Positions 51,077 through 62,001 of a stretch of 64,000 nt of DNA are shown here, piece after piece. Below the pieces are notes generated by a model. It was not told the DNA's origin, did no database searches, and saw only the letters and a program-made list of their open reading frames with translations. The first letter of the stretch is position 1. Every line of letters starts with the position of its first letter. The position numbers and the translations under genes were made by a program. The DNA comes from DATMER01 sp034667225 (GTDB lineage Bacteria > Acidobacteriota > Thermoanaerobaculia > Multivoradales > UBA5704), in NCBI GenBank assembly GCA_034667225.1, contig JAXDKG010000004.1, positions 62,001 to 126,000 of the forward strand, read 5' to 3'.

Positions 51077-53841
51077 ATGAGCTCCTCCAAATGGCTGCCC
51101 TGGCTGATCGTGTCCGCCTCGCTCCTCGCCCCTGCTGCTTTCGCCGAGCCCGGCCCGGCCCGGCTGGTCGAGGACCTCGCTCAGGGAACACTCGCCGCGG
51201 AACTGGGCGCCTCCGGCTTCCTGCCCGTGGGGAGCCGGTCGGTCTTCGTCCGCCCCGATGAGGAGCGGCGGCTGTCGCTCTGGATCACGGATGGCACGGC
51301 CGAGGGCACGAGCCGCTCGGCGTCCTCTGCCCCCCTTGCGAGGTCGCCGTGCCGCTCGGATCGACCGGGAGCATCGCCTTCTACCGGGTCGGCTACAGCG
51401 ATTTTGCGATCTGGCGCAGCGACGGGACCCCGGCCGGCACCTTCCCGGTCACGAGCGAGCTCTCCGTGCCGCCGTCGGACCTGCGGCTCCTCGCAGCCCT
51501 GAGCGGCGGACGCCTGTTCTTCAACGCCTGCTCCCCAGAGCTGGGCTGCGAGCTCTGGTCGACCGACGGCTCGGCCGCGGCTCCGGCCGGCGAGATCGTG
51601 CCCGGCCCGGGGAACGGCGAGATTCTCGAGCTCGCTTCGGCTGGCGGCCGGGCGTTCCTCATCGCGGGGACCCCCGGCGAACCGACCGCCCTCTGGCTCG
51701 CGGACGCACAGGGCCTCAAACAGCTCCGCGAGGTTCCCGACGCGAGATCGCTCGTCGCCCAGGGGAACCGCGCATTCTTCCTCACCGGTGGAAGAGAGGT
51801 CTGGACCAGCGACGGTACCGCCGCGGGCACACGACGGGTCGCGGACTTCCCGCGGCAGCCAGGCCCGCAGCTCGGGGGGCTGGTCCTCCTCGATGGACGC
51901 GCGTATTTCACGGCCAACAGCAACAGCCGCCGCGGGCGGGAGCTCTGGAGCACAGGCCCGCGCCCAGGCAGCCAGCGGGTCCTCGCCAGCATCCGGGGCC
52001 CCTACGCCTGGATCGGGGAGCTCGAAAAGTCGGGGGACCGCATCGTGTTTCTCGCCATCGGGTCCGACGGGGTGAAGCTCTGGAGCTCCCGAGGGAGCTT
52101 CCAGTCGACCGCTCAGTTGACGGGCTGCCCGGGTGGATGCCCCCATGTCTACGGCGAGCTCACGCCCGTGGCGCCGGGCCGCTTCGTCTTCCATGGCCAG
52201 AACCAGGAGGGTGGCGGCATCTGGGTCACGGACGGCACTCCCGCGGGCACACGGCTCCTTCAGAAGACCGGGCTGCGTGGGCTGACCCAGGCCGTTGCGG
52301 CGAACGGCCGCGTCCTGATCGAGGTCACCGAAGAGTACGAGGTCGGCGAGCTCTGGGTCACGAACGGAACGGCCGCGGGCACCTTCCTCGCCGCCCGCGG
52401 CGGGCCGACCCTTTCCCACTACTGGGGCTGGTCGGGTTCGCTCTCGGCCGGCGGGGCGAACGGCCGGCTCGTGTTCCCGGGCTTCCGCGACGACGAGATC
52501 TATGACGTGGTTCTGTGGAGCAGCGACGGCTCCCGCGACGGCTCGCATCCGATCGTCGAGCCGCGGACGGCCCGGGGCTCGCACCCCTACCGGCTGACTC
52601 CATTCCGGGACGGGCTGCTGGCCTGGACCTGCTCCGGCGAGGCCGCGGAGCTGCGGTTCGTGCAGGGGACGGAGACCACCCTCCTGCAGTCCCAGGCGGC
52701 GTCCGACTGCCCGCCGGCCTTCTATCCCCCCGTGGTCCTGGGCAATGCCGGCAATGCCGCCAATACCGGCGATATTGCGGTCTTCCTCGGGAGCGACGGG
52801 CTCTGGCGCACGGACGGAACGCCCGCGGGGACGCAGGCCCTGTTCACGGACTATCCGTATACCCTGGCCCGATTCGGCGACGAGGCGGCCTTCTCCGCCT
52901 CCACTCGCTCCGGCAACACGTACCGCGTCGAGATCTGGCTGACGGACGGCACGCCGGAGGGGACCCGCAAGCACCTCGAGCTCCCTGTCGACACGGACAC
53001 GCTCGGCCTCACTTTCGCGGGCGGCAGGCTCTGGTTCTTCGACTTGATCCTGCTCCCCGACAACGAGGTCGTGCTGCGTCCCTGGGTCAGCGACGGCACC
53101 CCCGCCGGCACCTATCCCCTGATCGAAGGCTACGGCCTCATGCCCCTGCAGCAGTTTTTCATCGTCGAGGCCGGCGGCCGCGTCTGGTTCCTGTTCGCCA
53201 GGAACGGGGAGCCCCTGGCGATCTGGGGCTCGGACGGCAGCCCGGCCGGCACGGGACCCGTGGTCACGGCGGAGTCGGGAGCGGGAGCGCCGGAGGATCT
53301 CACCGCGATCGGGGACCGCCTCTACTTCACCGCCCCGAGGGCGGACGATCCCGCCGGACGGCTCCTGCCCTGGATCTCGGACGGCACCGGCGGCGGCACC
53401 GAGCTGCTGGCCGATGTGACGATCGGGCAGTCCAGCTTCGCCCCCATGGACTCGTCCCCGTTCGTCGAGCTGAACGGCCGCGTCTTCTTCGCCGCGGCAG
53501 ACAAGGCGCATGGCGACGAGCTCTGGTCCACGGACGGCACTCCCGAGAGCACGGCCAGGCTGCTCGGTATCGCGGGCATCGCGCCCGGCCTGCTCGGCTC
53601 CCATCCCCGCGGCCTGACGGCCTGGAACGGCCGGCTCTGGTTCCGCGCCCGGGACGGCGTGCACGGCATGGAGCTGTGGTCGAGTGACGGCACCGCGGCA
53701 GGCACCCGGTTCGTCCAGGACATCGCCCCCGGCGCCTCCTGGTCCAATCCCCGGGAGCTGACCGCGACCGAGGGAGGCCTCTACTTCTCGGCCAACGACG
53801 GCGAGCACGGCCGGGAGCTGTGGGTGGTGCCGGACCTCTAG
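51077..53841 (+). pseudogene. Large ELWxxDGT-repeat secreted protein with a one-base frameshift
   Basis: ATG 51077 opens a frame with a signal peptide (MSSSKWLPWLIVSASLLAPA) and the first repeat (LSLWITDGTAEGT). At about 51311-51313 the coding pattern switches frame by one base: restoring one base (ACGAGn-CCG) joins it to PLGVLCPPCEVAVPLG and the long frame that runs to 53841. The total would be ~921 residues, with some 15 repeats of the type ELW(S/V)-DGT-AGT--V, which form propeller-like or beta-helical surface proteins. Without restoration a shorter product from GTG 51349 would lack a signal peptide. The break may be a sequence error. The last four bases overlap the opposite-strand epimerase gene. 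Confidence 0.75.
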
Positions 53842-54815
53842 CCTGTTGCCTGGATGTGCCGCACCGTAGGGGGCAGCCCCTCGTCCAGGGTGCGAGGTGT
53901 CCAGCCCAGCTCGGTACGGGCACGGGTGTCGTCGAAGGCCCAGTGGCGGGCCAGGTTGTCGAGCTGGTCCGGCGCGACCGGCGGCCGGCGCCCCCTCATC
54001 TTGTAGAGAGGGCCCGCGAGAGTGATTGCGGCGCGGGCCACGCCGATCGGCAGGGTCAGCTTCGGCGGCTTCACCCCGCCCATGGCGCAGACGCGGGCCA
54101 CCAGACTCCGCAGCGTCGTGACGTCCCCGGTCAGGAGGTAGTCCCGGCCGACCGGGGCCTTGTCGATCACCTTGACCATGGCATCCACCACGTCATCCAG
54201 GAAGATCCAGGAGGTCTTGCGGTCGGCTCCAACCACGGCTGGGAGGCGGCCCTTGAGGAGCTGGCGGAGGATGGAGTTCGCCCCCTCCTTCTTGCCCGGC
54301 GGGCCGTAGACCAGACTGGGATAGACGGTGTTCACCCGCAATCCCTGCTTAACCCACTCCTGGATGGCCCTCTCCCCCGAGTGCTTCGTGGCGCTGTAGA
54401 GAGTGGGGAACGGCTCCCTCGGGCGCGAGGTCTCGTTGGCCGGGGTACCGTCGTCCGGGCTGCCGCCGAAATAGGCCATCGAGGAGACGGAGAGGAACCG
54501 GCCGGTCCCCAGCTTGAAGGCGAGGGAGGCCACGTTCTCGCTCCCCTGGATGTTGGTCTGGCGCATCCGCTCCGGCGGTCCGGTGAGGTCGAGGTCGGCG
54601 GCGGCATGGATGACCCAGTCGGCGCCGGACATCCCTTCGCGCATGGAGGCGCGGTCCTGAAGATCGCCCGTGAAGGTGGCGACGCCGAGCTGCTTCAACG
54701 GCTCGACATTGCTGGTGGCCCGCACCAGGGCGCGGACCTCGTGTCCGGCCTCGACCAGCCGCTTCGCCAGCGCCCTGCCGATGTAGCCGGTGCCTCCGGT
54801 CAGATAGATCCGCAT
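53838..54815 (-). CDS. NAD-dependent epimerase/dehydratase (extended SDR)
   Basis: 325 residues. Rossmann motif TGGTGYIG at the N-terminus, the D-x-x-D type GDLQDRASM, HAAADLDLTG, and the catalytic pair in YSATKHSGE (YxxxK) with Ser in SVSSMAYFG. This is the extended SDR group that includes dihydroflavonol-reductase-like and hydroxysteroid-dehydrogenase-like enzymes; the substrate is unclear. It is transcribed toward the ELWxxDGT gene, and its upstream side faces a candidate structured RNA. Confidence 0.88.
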   Translation of the reverse strand: MRIYLTGGTGYIGRALAKRLVEAGHEVRALVRATSNVEPLKQLGVATFTGDLQDRASMREGMSGADWVIHAAADLDLTGPPERMRQTNIQGSENVASLAFKLGTGRFLSVSSMAYFGGSPDDGTPANETSRPREPFPTLYSATKHSGERAIQEWVKQGLRVNTVYPSLVYGPPGKKEGANSILRQLLKGRLPAVVGADRKTSWIFLDDVVDAMVKVIDKAPVGRDYLLTGDVTTLRSLVARVCAMGGVKPPKLTLPIGVARAAITLAGPLYKMRGRRPPVAPDQLDNLARHWAFDDTRARTELGWTPRTLDEGLPPTVRHIQATG

Positions 54816-54870
54816 GGACGAGGATTCTAGCGGAGAGAACCTTTTTCCGGCCGGCGGGGACCTACAGGAA

Positions 54871-55028
54871 AGAGAGGGGGCGGGAATCCCGCGGTGGTCG
54901 TCCTGGTTTTAACTGGTGAGAGGACGGGCCACCGGGAGTTGGCCCATCCCGGAGTAAAGCTCCGACAATCTCCTTAAACTCCCTCTCCTCCCCCCGCGCT
55001 GTCTCCCTCCATAGCGCGGGGTTTTTTT
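54871..55028 (+). ncRNA. Candidate structured RNA ending in an intrinsic terminator
   Basis: No protein-like frame covers this stretch. The plus strand can fold as a multibranched RNA: closing helix GAGAGGG (54872-54878)/CCCTCTC (54981-54987), hairpin GCGGGAATCCCGC (54880-54892), a stem GGTGGTCGTCC/GGACGGGCCACC (54893-54903/54922-54933), hairpin CGGAG-TAAAG-CTCCG (54950-54964), then a strong terminator at 54992-55028. No gene follows on this strand for over 3 kb, so it would be a free-standing RNA. I cannot assign a family (6S and acidobacterial RNA motifs are candidates to test). Confidence 0.5.
54992..55028 (+). terminator. Strong intrinsic terminator
   Basis: CCCCGCGCT (54992-55000) pairs perfectly with AGCGCGGGG (55013-55021) over a 12-base loop and is followed immediately by seven T (55022-55028). 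It can only serve plus-strand transcription, and no plus-strand protein gene precedes it since 53841. Confidence 0.92.
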
Positions 55029-55066
55029 ATGAGGCCCTCACTCCCCGGCCCCCTCTCCCGGCATAC

Positions 55067-55238
55067 GCGCTAACTTAAACTTCCCCCCCAATGTAGAGAC
55101 GCCACGCGGGGCGTCTCCGCAGCGGCGACATCGTTCCAGAGACCACATCGGGCCAGCGGTTTTATCGAGCAGCCTTCCGGAGGAGACGCCCCGCGGGGCG
55201 TCTCTACATTGGGGGGCAGGCTGTCGGTAAGTTAGCGC
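55067..55238. mobile_element. MITE-like inverted-repeat element
   Basis: 172 bases with perfect 11-base ends GCGCTAACTTA (55067-55077) and TAAGTTAGCGC (55228-55238), and one base further out GGCATA/TATGCC also match. Inside, CCCCCCAATGTAGAGACGCC (55084-55103) is mirrored perfectly by GGCGTCTCTACATTGGGGGG (55197-55216), and each arm forms its own GAGACGCC/GGCGTCTC hairpin. CCCTCTCCCGG occurs directly on both flanks. There is no ORF, as expected for a non-autonomous element. GTAGAGACGC/GCGTCTCTAC palindromes are known as dispersed elements in several phyla. Confidence 0.75.
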
Positions 55239-55441
55239 CTATGCCCTCTCCCGGTCCCCAAGCACGCCCTCCCCGGGAGAGGGGGAGAGGGGGAGACTTG
55301 CTCTCCTTCTCTCTCCTCGTCTTCGTACAGATCTCGCCGACTCAGGGGTAGGTCTTGCGGCCAAGCGCCAAAGTCATGCACAGGGAAGTCGGCGAGTGGC
55401 ACGGCATTATTCTCCTGGCTTTCGTCCTTTGAATCAGCCAT
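55232..55441 (-). CDS. Small acidic hypothetical protein, possibly truncated
   Basis: 69 residues starting nine bases after the aconitase gene on the opposite reading direction sense of its operon: ATG at 55441 with GGGGGAT upstream. The first ~45 residues are acidic and protein-like (MADSKDESQENNAVPLADF, GAWPQDLPLSRRDLYEDEE); the rest runs into simple Pro/Gly sequence and the edge of the MITE-like element. It may be the 5' part of a gene cut by that insertion, or non-coding. Confidence 0.4.
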   Translation of the reverse strand: MADSKDESQENNAVPLADFPVHDFGAWPQDLPLSRRDLYEDEEREGEQVSPSPPLPGRACLGTGRGHRR

Positions 55442-55450
55442 TTGATCCCC

Positions 55451-58216
<2,766 letters not shown>

Positions 58217-58301
58217 GGTCCTCTCCTCACACTCGATCGCAACGATAACAGACCGGGCCGTATCCTCGCGATGCCCGCGATGCCGGGGTAAGATGAGGGC
58301 C

Positions 58302-58883
58302 ATGACGGCGATCGCCTCCGATCTGACCACGCCGCTCCTCCTCCTCGCGATGCCGCAGGTCCTCGATCCGTTCTTCCACAAAAGCGTCGTGCTCCTGCTC
58401 CATCACGAGGACGAGGGGAGCTTCGGCTTCATCGTGAACCGGCCCACCGGCATCAGGCTCCAGGAGATCCTCGAAGGGATGGAGGTGAGCTGGCAGGGGG
58501 ACACGGAGGACGTGGCCCACTTCGGCGGACCGGTCCAGCCGCAGCTCGGGACGGTGCTGTTCTCTCCCGGACCGGTGGAGACCGAGGCGTCCTCGGAGGT
58601 CCTGCCCGGCATCTCGATCACCCAGCACATCGGCGACCTCGCGCGGCTCGCCGAGACTCCGCCTTCCGGCTTCCGGCTGTTCCTCGGCTACGCCGGCTGG
58701 GGCTCCGGCCAGCTCATCCAGGAGATCCTGCGGAACGACTGGCTCACGGCGCCGGTGCGGACCGACCTGATCTTCGCTCCCGATCCCGAGCAGGTCTGGG
58801 ACGACGCCCTGCGGTCCGTGGGGGTCGATCCTTCGACCCTGCCATCCTGGACCGTGCCGAGCGGCGAGGAGCCCACCAACTGA
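58302..58883 (+). CDS. YqgE/AlgH family protein
   Basis: 193 residues from ATG 58302 (an in-frame ATG at 58293 is possible). The family pattern is clear: PLLLLAMPQVLDPFFHKSVVLLLHHEDEGSFGFIVNRPT, then HFGGPVQPQLGTVLF and FLGYAGWGSGQLIQEI. The function is not firmly established; it is linked to regulation in some bacteria. The stop overlaps the likely start of the NUDIX gene. Five same-strand genes follow closely, suggesting an operon. Confidence 0.92.
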   Translation: MTAIASDLTTPLLLLAMPQVLDPFFHKSVVLLLHHEDEGSFGFIVNRPTGIRLQEILEGMEVSWQGDTEDVAHFGGPVQPQLGTVLFSPGPVETEASSEVLPGISITQHIGDLARLAETPPSGFRLFLGYAGWGSGQLIQEILRNDWLTAPVRTDLIFAPDPEQVWDDALRSVGVDPSTLPSWTVPSGEEPTN

Positions 58884-59371
58884 CCGACCCCAACATCCGC
58901 GGGGGCAAGTCCAAAACCGCTGCCAGGCGAAAAGCGCGGCGGGGCTCCGCGTCTCTGAAGACCGAGGAGCACCGCTCGGCCGGCGGCCTGATCGTGCACG
59001 GCTCGCAGATCCTCCTCATCTCGGTGATGGAGGGGAAACGCTGGCAGCTCCCCAAGGGGCACATCGAGGAAGGAGAGACGCCCGAGCAGACCGCGGTGCG
59101 GGAGGTGCGCGAGGAGACCGGGGTGACCGGCCGGGTGCGCTCCCCCCTGCCCGGCGTCGAGTACTGGTTCGTGGACCGCGGGCGCAAACGGGTCCACAAG
59201 ACGGTCGACTACTTCCTCCTGGATTACGTGAGCGGCGACCCCGCCGACTACGACCGCCGCGAAGTGTCCGGCGCCGAGTGGATGTCCTGGGACGAGGGGA
59301 TCGCCCGCCTGACCTTCGAGAACGAGCGCAAGGCGGTAGAGGCCGCGCGCGCAATCGTGGATGGGGTATAA
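58880..59371 (+). CDS. NUDIX hydrolase
   Basis: The NUDIX box GHIEEGETPEQTAV-REVREETGV fits GX5EX7REUXEEXGU. The fold's first strand (SAGGLIVHGSQILLISV) begins before the only conventional start, GTG 58994, so the true start should be upstream, where no ATG, GTG or TTG is in frame. CTG 58880 overlaps the YqgE stop (CTGA) and has GGCGAGGAG upstream; I use it. The product would be ~163 residues with a basic N-terminus. NUDIX enzymes cleave nucleoside diphosphate derivatives such as diadenosine polyphosphates; the substrate here is unknown. Confidence 0.8.
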   Translation: MTDPNIRGGKSKTAARRKARRGSASLKTEEHRSAGGLIVHGSQILLISVMEGKRWQLPKGHIEEGETPEQTAVREVREETGVTGRVRSPLPGVEYWFVDRGRKRVHKTVDYFLLDYVSGDPADYDRREVSGAEWMSWDEGIARLTFENERKAVEAARAIVDGV

Positions 59372-59398
59372 GATCCCGCCGGAAACACGGAGGAATCC

Positions 59399-59749
59399 AT
59401 GCTGCGCGCCCTGCTGCAGATCGTGCTCAACGGCGTCGCCCTGCTGATCGCCGCCCGCCTGGTGCCGGGAATCCACTACCAGGGTAGCCTCGTCTACCTG
59501 CTGATCGCCGGTCTGGTGCTCGGCCTGATCAACCTGGTGGTCAAGCCGCTCGTCAGCACCCTTTCCTGCCCGCTGATCCTGCTGACCCTCGGTCTGTTCT
59601 ACCTTGTGATCAACGGCCTCATGCTCTACCTGGCCGACATCCTCCTGGAAGGCCTCCGGATCGACGGCTTCGTTCCAGCCATTCTGGGCGGCTTGGTGAT
59701 CGCGGCCTTCAACTGGGTCGCGCGGGCTCTCATGCCGGAGAAGAAGTAG
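59399..59749 (+). CDS. Four-helix membrane protein, holin family 4 (YvlD) type
   Basis: 116 residues, ATG 59399 with GGAGG upstream. Four membrane helices: LLQIVLNGVALLIAARLVPGI, LVYLLIAGLVLGLINLVVKPLV, CPLILLTLGLFYLVINGLMLY and ILGGLVIAAFNWVARALM. The NLVVKPLV---L--P--LLTLG pattern is that of the phage-holin-4/YvlD family of bacterial membrane proteins. These are mostly chromosomal and not necessarily holins. It abuts nth (next start directly after its stop). Confidence 0.88.
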   Translation: MLRALLQIVLNGVALLIAARLVPGIHYQGSLVYLLIAGLVLGLINLVVKPLVSTLSCPLILLTLGLFYLVINGLMLYLADILLEGLRIDGFVPAILGGLVIAAFNWVARALMPEKK

Positions 59750-60421
59750 ATGGCTCTGACTCCAGCACAGGCACGGCGAGAATCGGGCAAGGCCCGGCGA
59801 GCCCGCGCAGCGGAGATCCTCTCCCGGCTCAAGCGGGAGTATCCGGACAGCCGCTGTTCCCTCGATTTTCAGAACCCGCTCCAGTTGCTGGTCGCCACCG
59901 TCCTCGCGGCCCAGTGCACGGACGACCGGGTCAACCAAGCAACGCCGGCCCTGTTCCGACGTTGCCCCACGGCCCGCGAGTACGCCGAGATCCCCACACC
60001 GGAAATCGAGGAGCTGGTGCGGACCACCGGCTTCTACCGCAACAAGGCACGGGCCCTCCAGAACCTGGGCAGGACGCTCATGGCCGAGCACGGCGGAGAC
60101 GTGCCTTCCACCATGGAGGAGCTCAATGCCCTGCCCGGCGTCGGACGCAAGACGGCGAACGTCGTGCTCGGCAACGCCTTCGGGAAAAATGAAGGGATCG
60201 TGGTGGATACGCACGTTCAGCGGCTGTCCCGCCGCCTGGGACTGACCGAGCAGACCGATCCAGAGAAGATCGAACGCGACCTGCTGCCGCTCGTGCCAAG
60301 GGAGGACTGGACGCTCTGGTCCCACCTGCTGATCGATCATGGCCGCAAGGTCTGCAAGGCGCGCAAGCCGGAGTGTCCCGCCTGCCGGGTGGCCGACCTG
60401 TGCCCCTCGGCCGAGGTCTAG
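59750..60421 (+). CDS. nth: Endonuclease III
   Basis: 223 residues. DNA glycosylase/AP lyase for oxidised pyrimidines. Helix-hairpin-helix LPGVGRKTANVVLGNAFG with catalytic Lys134, Asp153 in VVDTHVQRLSRR, and the 4Fe-4S loop C-x6-C-x2-C-x5-C (CKARKPECPACRVADLC). The N-terminus has an extra basic segment (ARRESGKARRARAAEIL). It starts immediately after the holin-like gene and precedes the SDR gene by eight bases. Confidence 0.96.
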   Translation: MALTPAQARRESGKARRARAAEILSRLKREYPDSRCSLDFQNPLQLLVATVLAAQCTDDRVNQATPALFRRCPTAREYAEIPTPEIEELVRTTGFYRNKARALQNLGRTLMAEHGGDVPSTMEELNALPGVGRKTANVVLGNAFGKNEGIVVDTHVQRLSRRLGLTEQTDPEKIERDLLPLVPREDWTLWSHLLIDHGRKVCKARKPECPACRVADLCPSAEV

Positions 60422-60429
60422 GAGAGAAG

Positions 60430-61188
60430 ATGAAAACGGCTGTCGTGACTGGAGCCAGCTCGGGGATCGGAGCAGCGACCGCGCGCGCTTTGGCTACCGC
60501 CGGGTTCCAGGTCTTTCTGGGAGCCCGTCGTCAAGACCGTCTTCAGGAGGTAGCCGATTCAATTGGAGGATCGGCGACTCCTCTGCCCCTGGACGTCACC
60601 GACGAGGCGAGCGTCCAATCCTTTGCCGGGCAGCTCCCCGAGGCCCTCCATCTCCTCGTCAACAATGCTGGCGGAGCCGTCGGCGTGGAGCGGATCGAGG
60701 CCGCCGTCGACGACAAGTGGCGCTGGATGTGGGAGGCCAACGTGCTCGGGACCCTTCGGATGACACGGGCCCTCCTGCCGAAGCTGCGAGCTTCTGGAGA
60801 CGGCCATGTGATCAACATCGGCTCCATCGCCGGCTTCGAGACCTACGTCGGCGGAGCTGGCTACACCGGGGCCAAGCACGCGGAGCGGGCGCTCACTCGC
60901 ACGCTGCGGCTGGAGCTGCTTGGCGAGCCGATCCGGGTCACGGACATTGCTCCGGGCTTGGTGGAGACGGAATTCTCGCTGGTTCGCTTCGCCGGAGACG
61001 CCGAGCGCGCCAAGGCGGTCTACCGCGGCATGGAGCCGCTGACTCCCGAGGACATCGCCGACTGCATCGTCTGGGCCGCCACCCGGCCCTCGCGGGTCAA
61101 CATCGACGAGCTCGTGGTGAGGCCGCGGGACCAGGCGACGGCGACTATGATCCACCGGCGGGAGGAGCCGAGCGGGAAGTCGAGTTGA
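60430..61188 (+). CDS. Classical short-chain dehydrogenase/reductase
   Basis: 252 residues, ATG 60430 with GGAGAG upstream. NAD(P)-binding TGASSGIG, the NNAGG motif (LLVNNAGGAVG), catalytic Ser in NIGSIAGFE, and YTGAKHAE (YxxxK). The C-terminal sequence (NIDELVVRPRDQ) resembles YdfG-type serine/3-hydroxyacid dehydrogenases, so an NADP-dependent hydroxy acid substrate is possible. Its stop overlaps the start of the cytochrome gene. Confidence 0.92.
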   Translation: MKTAVVTGASSGIGAATARALATAGFQVFLGARRQDRLQEVADSIGGSATPLPLDVTDEASVQSFAGQLPEALHLLVNNAGGAVGVERIEAAVDDKWRWMWEANVLGTLRMTRALLPKLRASGDGHVINIGSIAGFETYVGGAGYTGAKHAERALTRTLRLELLGEPIRVTDIAPGLVETEFSLVRFAGDAERAKAVYRGMEPLTPEDIADCIVWAATRPSRVNIDELVVRPRDQATATMIHRREEPSGKSS

Positions 61189-61523
61189 AGGCGGTGCTCG
61201 TGCTCCTGCTGGCTGCGATGCCGCTCCTATCCCTGGCCGCCTGTGCCCGGGACCGCAGCGCGCCCGGCCTCTACCGCTCCTATTGCCGGCGCTGTCACGG
61301 GCCGAGCGGAGAGGGGCCGAAAAAACCGGTCCGGCTCTACCCGCACCTCGACCTCCGATCGTCGCCCATGGTCCTGCGGGGGGACCGCGCGGCCGTGCGG
61401 CAGCGGATTGCGGAGGGGCACGGCCCGATGCCGTCCTACTCCAAGCGGTTGACTCCAGAAGAGCTGGCGCGGCTCGTGGACTTCACCCTCCAAATCCCCT
61501 CGCAGCCAATAGGAAGGAAGTGA
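61185..61523 (+). CDS. Cytochrome c lipoprotein
   Basis: 112 residues from TTG 61185, overlapping the SDR stop (TTGA); GTG 61194 is an alternative start. The signal peptide ends in LSLAAC, a lipobox. A single heme site YCRRCHG (CxxCH) lies near residue 35, with a candidate axial Met in GPMPSYSKRLTPEELARLVDF, the usual class I arrangement. It should be a membrane-attached periplasmic electron carrier. Partner oxidase or dehydrogenase is not adjacent. Confidence 0.88.
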   Translation: MKAVLVLLLAAMPLLSLAACARDRSAPGLYRSYCRRCHGPSGEGPKKPVRLYPHLDLRSSPMVLRGDRAAVRQRIAEGHGPMPSYSKRLTPEELARLVDFTLQIPSQPIGRK

Positions 61524-61524
61524 C

Positions 61525-61752
61525 ATGGACCCTCAGCGACTCAAGGACGCCTATCAGAAGCTGCAGCTCCTCGACGAGCGGCTGACCCACAAGGTCCGGC
61601 CGAGGCCCGGAGGCGCGCTCGTCCGCCCTTCCGCTGATCAGCTCGAGCAGAGCCTGCGCGACCTGTCCCTCTACACGATCGAGCTCAAAGAGGTCGTCCA
61701 GGAGCTCTTCCTGGCCATCGCCGGCAAGCAGAAAGGACCCGGGCAGGAGTGA
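61525..61752 (+). CDS. Small helical protein of unknown function
   Basis: 75 residues starting one base after the cytochrome stop (GGAAGG upstream). Mostly charged helix: LKDAYQKLQLLDERLTHKVR, then LEQSLRDLSLYTIELKEVVQ. No signal or membrane segment, so cytoplasmic. No homologue recognised. It ends the operon that began at yqgE. Confidence 0.7.
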   Translation: MDPQRLKDAYQKLQLLDERLTHKVRPRPGGALVRPSADQLEQSLRDLSLYTIELKEVVQELFLAIAGKQKGPGQE

Positions 61753-61765
61753 GGCACGTTGCGTC

Positions 61766-61794
61766 TTGACACATCCCTGAGCCCTTAGTAGTGT
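61766..61794 (+). promoter_or_regulatory. Promoter of the second toxin-antitoxin pair
   Basis: TTGACA (61766-61771), 17-base spacer, TAGTGT (61789-61794). The antitoxin ATG at 61801 is only six bases past the -10 box, so the mRNA would be leaderless, as proposed for the ArsR gene. Confidence 0.55.
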
Positions 61795-61800
61795 CGCCGC

Positions 61801-62001
61801 ATGGCGAAAAAGAGGAACACAGAGGAAAAGAGCGCGCCTGTTGAGACCCTGGAGGAGCGCGTCGCCCGGGGAATCCGGGAGGGCTGGATCCGCGCTCCGA
61901 TCCGTGAGCTCACCCTTGAGGAGTTGCAGAATCTGCCTCGACCGGACATCAGCCCTGAAGTGGCAGCCGAGATTCTCAGGGACTTGATCGAGAACCGATG
62001 A
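61801..62001 (+). CDS. Putative antitoxin of a PIN-type toxin-antitoxin pair
   Basis: 66 residues, acidic to neutral, with an N-terminal Lys-rich stretch and a helical body (LEERVARGIREGWIRAPIREL, then PEVAAEILRDLIENR). It does not match AbrB, RHH or Phd patterns clearly, so the assignment rests on its size and four-base overlap (ATGA) with the PIN gene. A near-consensus promoter is right in front of it. Confidence 0.72.
   Translation: MAKKRNTEEKSAPVETLEERVARGIREGWIRAPIRELTLEELQNLPRPDISPEVAAEILRDLIENR

Noticed and set aside
51181..53808. 875-codon minus-strand open frame
   Set aside because: Antisense shadow of the ELWxxDGT-repeat gene with no protein-like composition (long charged Gly/Ala/Arg runs).
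59399..59749. Prophage remnant because of the holin-like gene
   Set aside because: This holin-4/YvlD family is chromosomal in many bacteria and no other phage gene is near.
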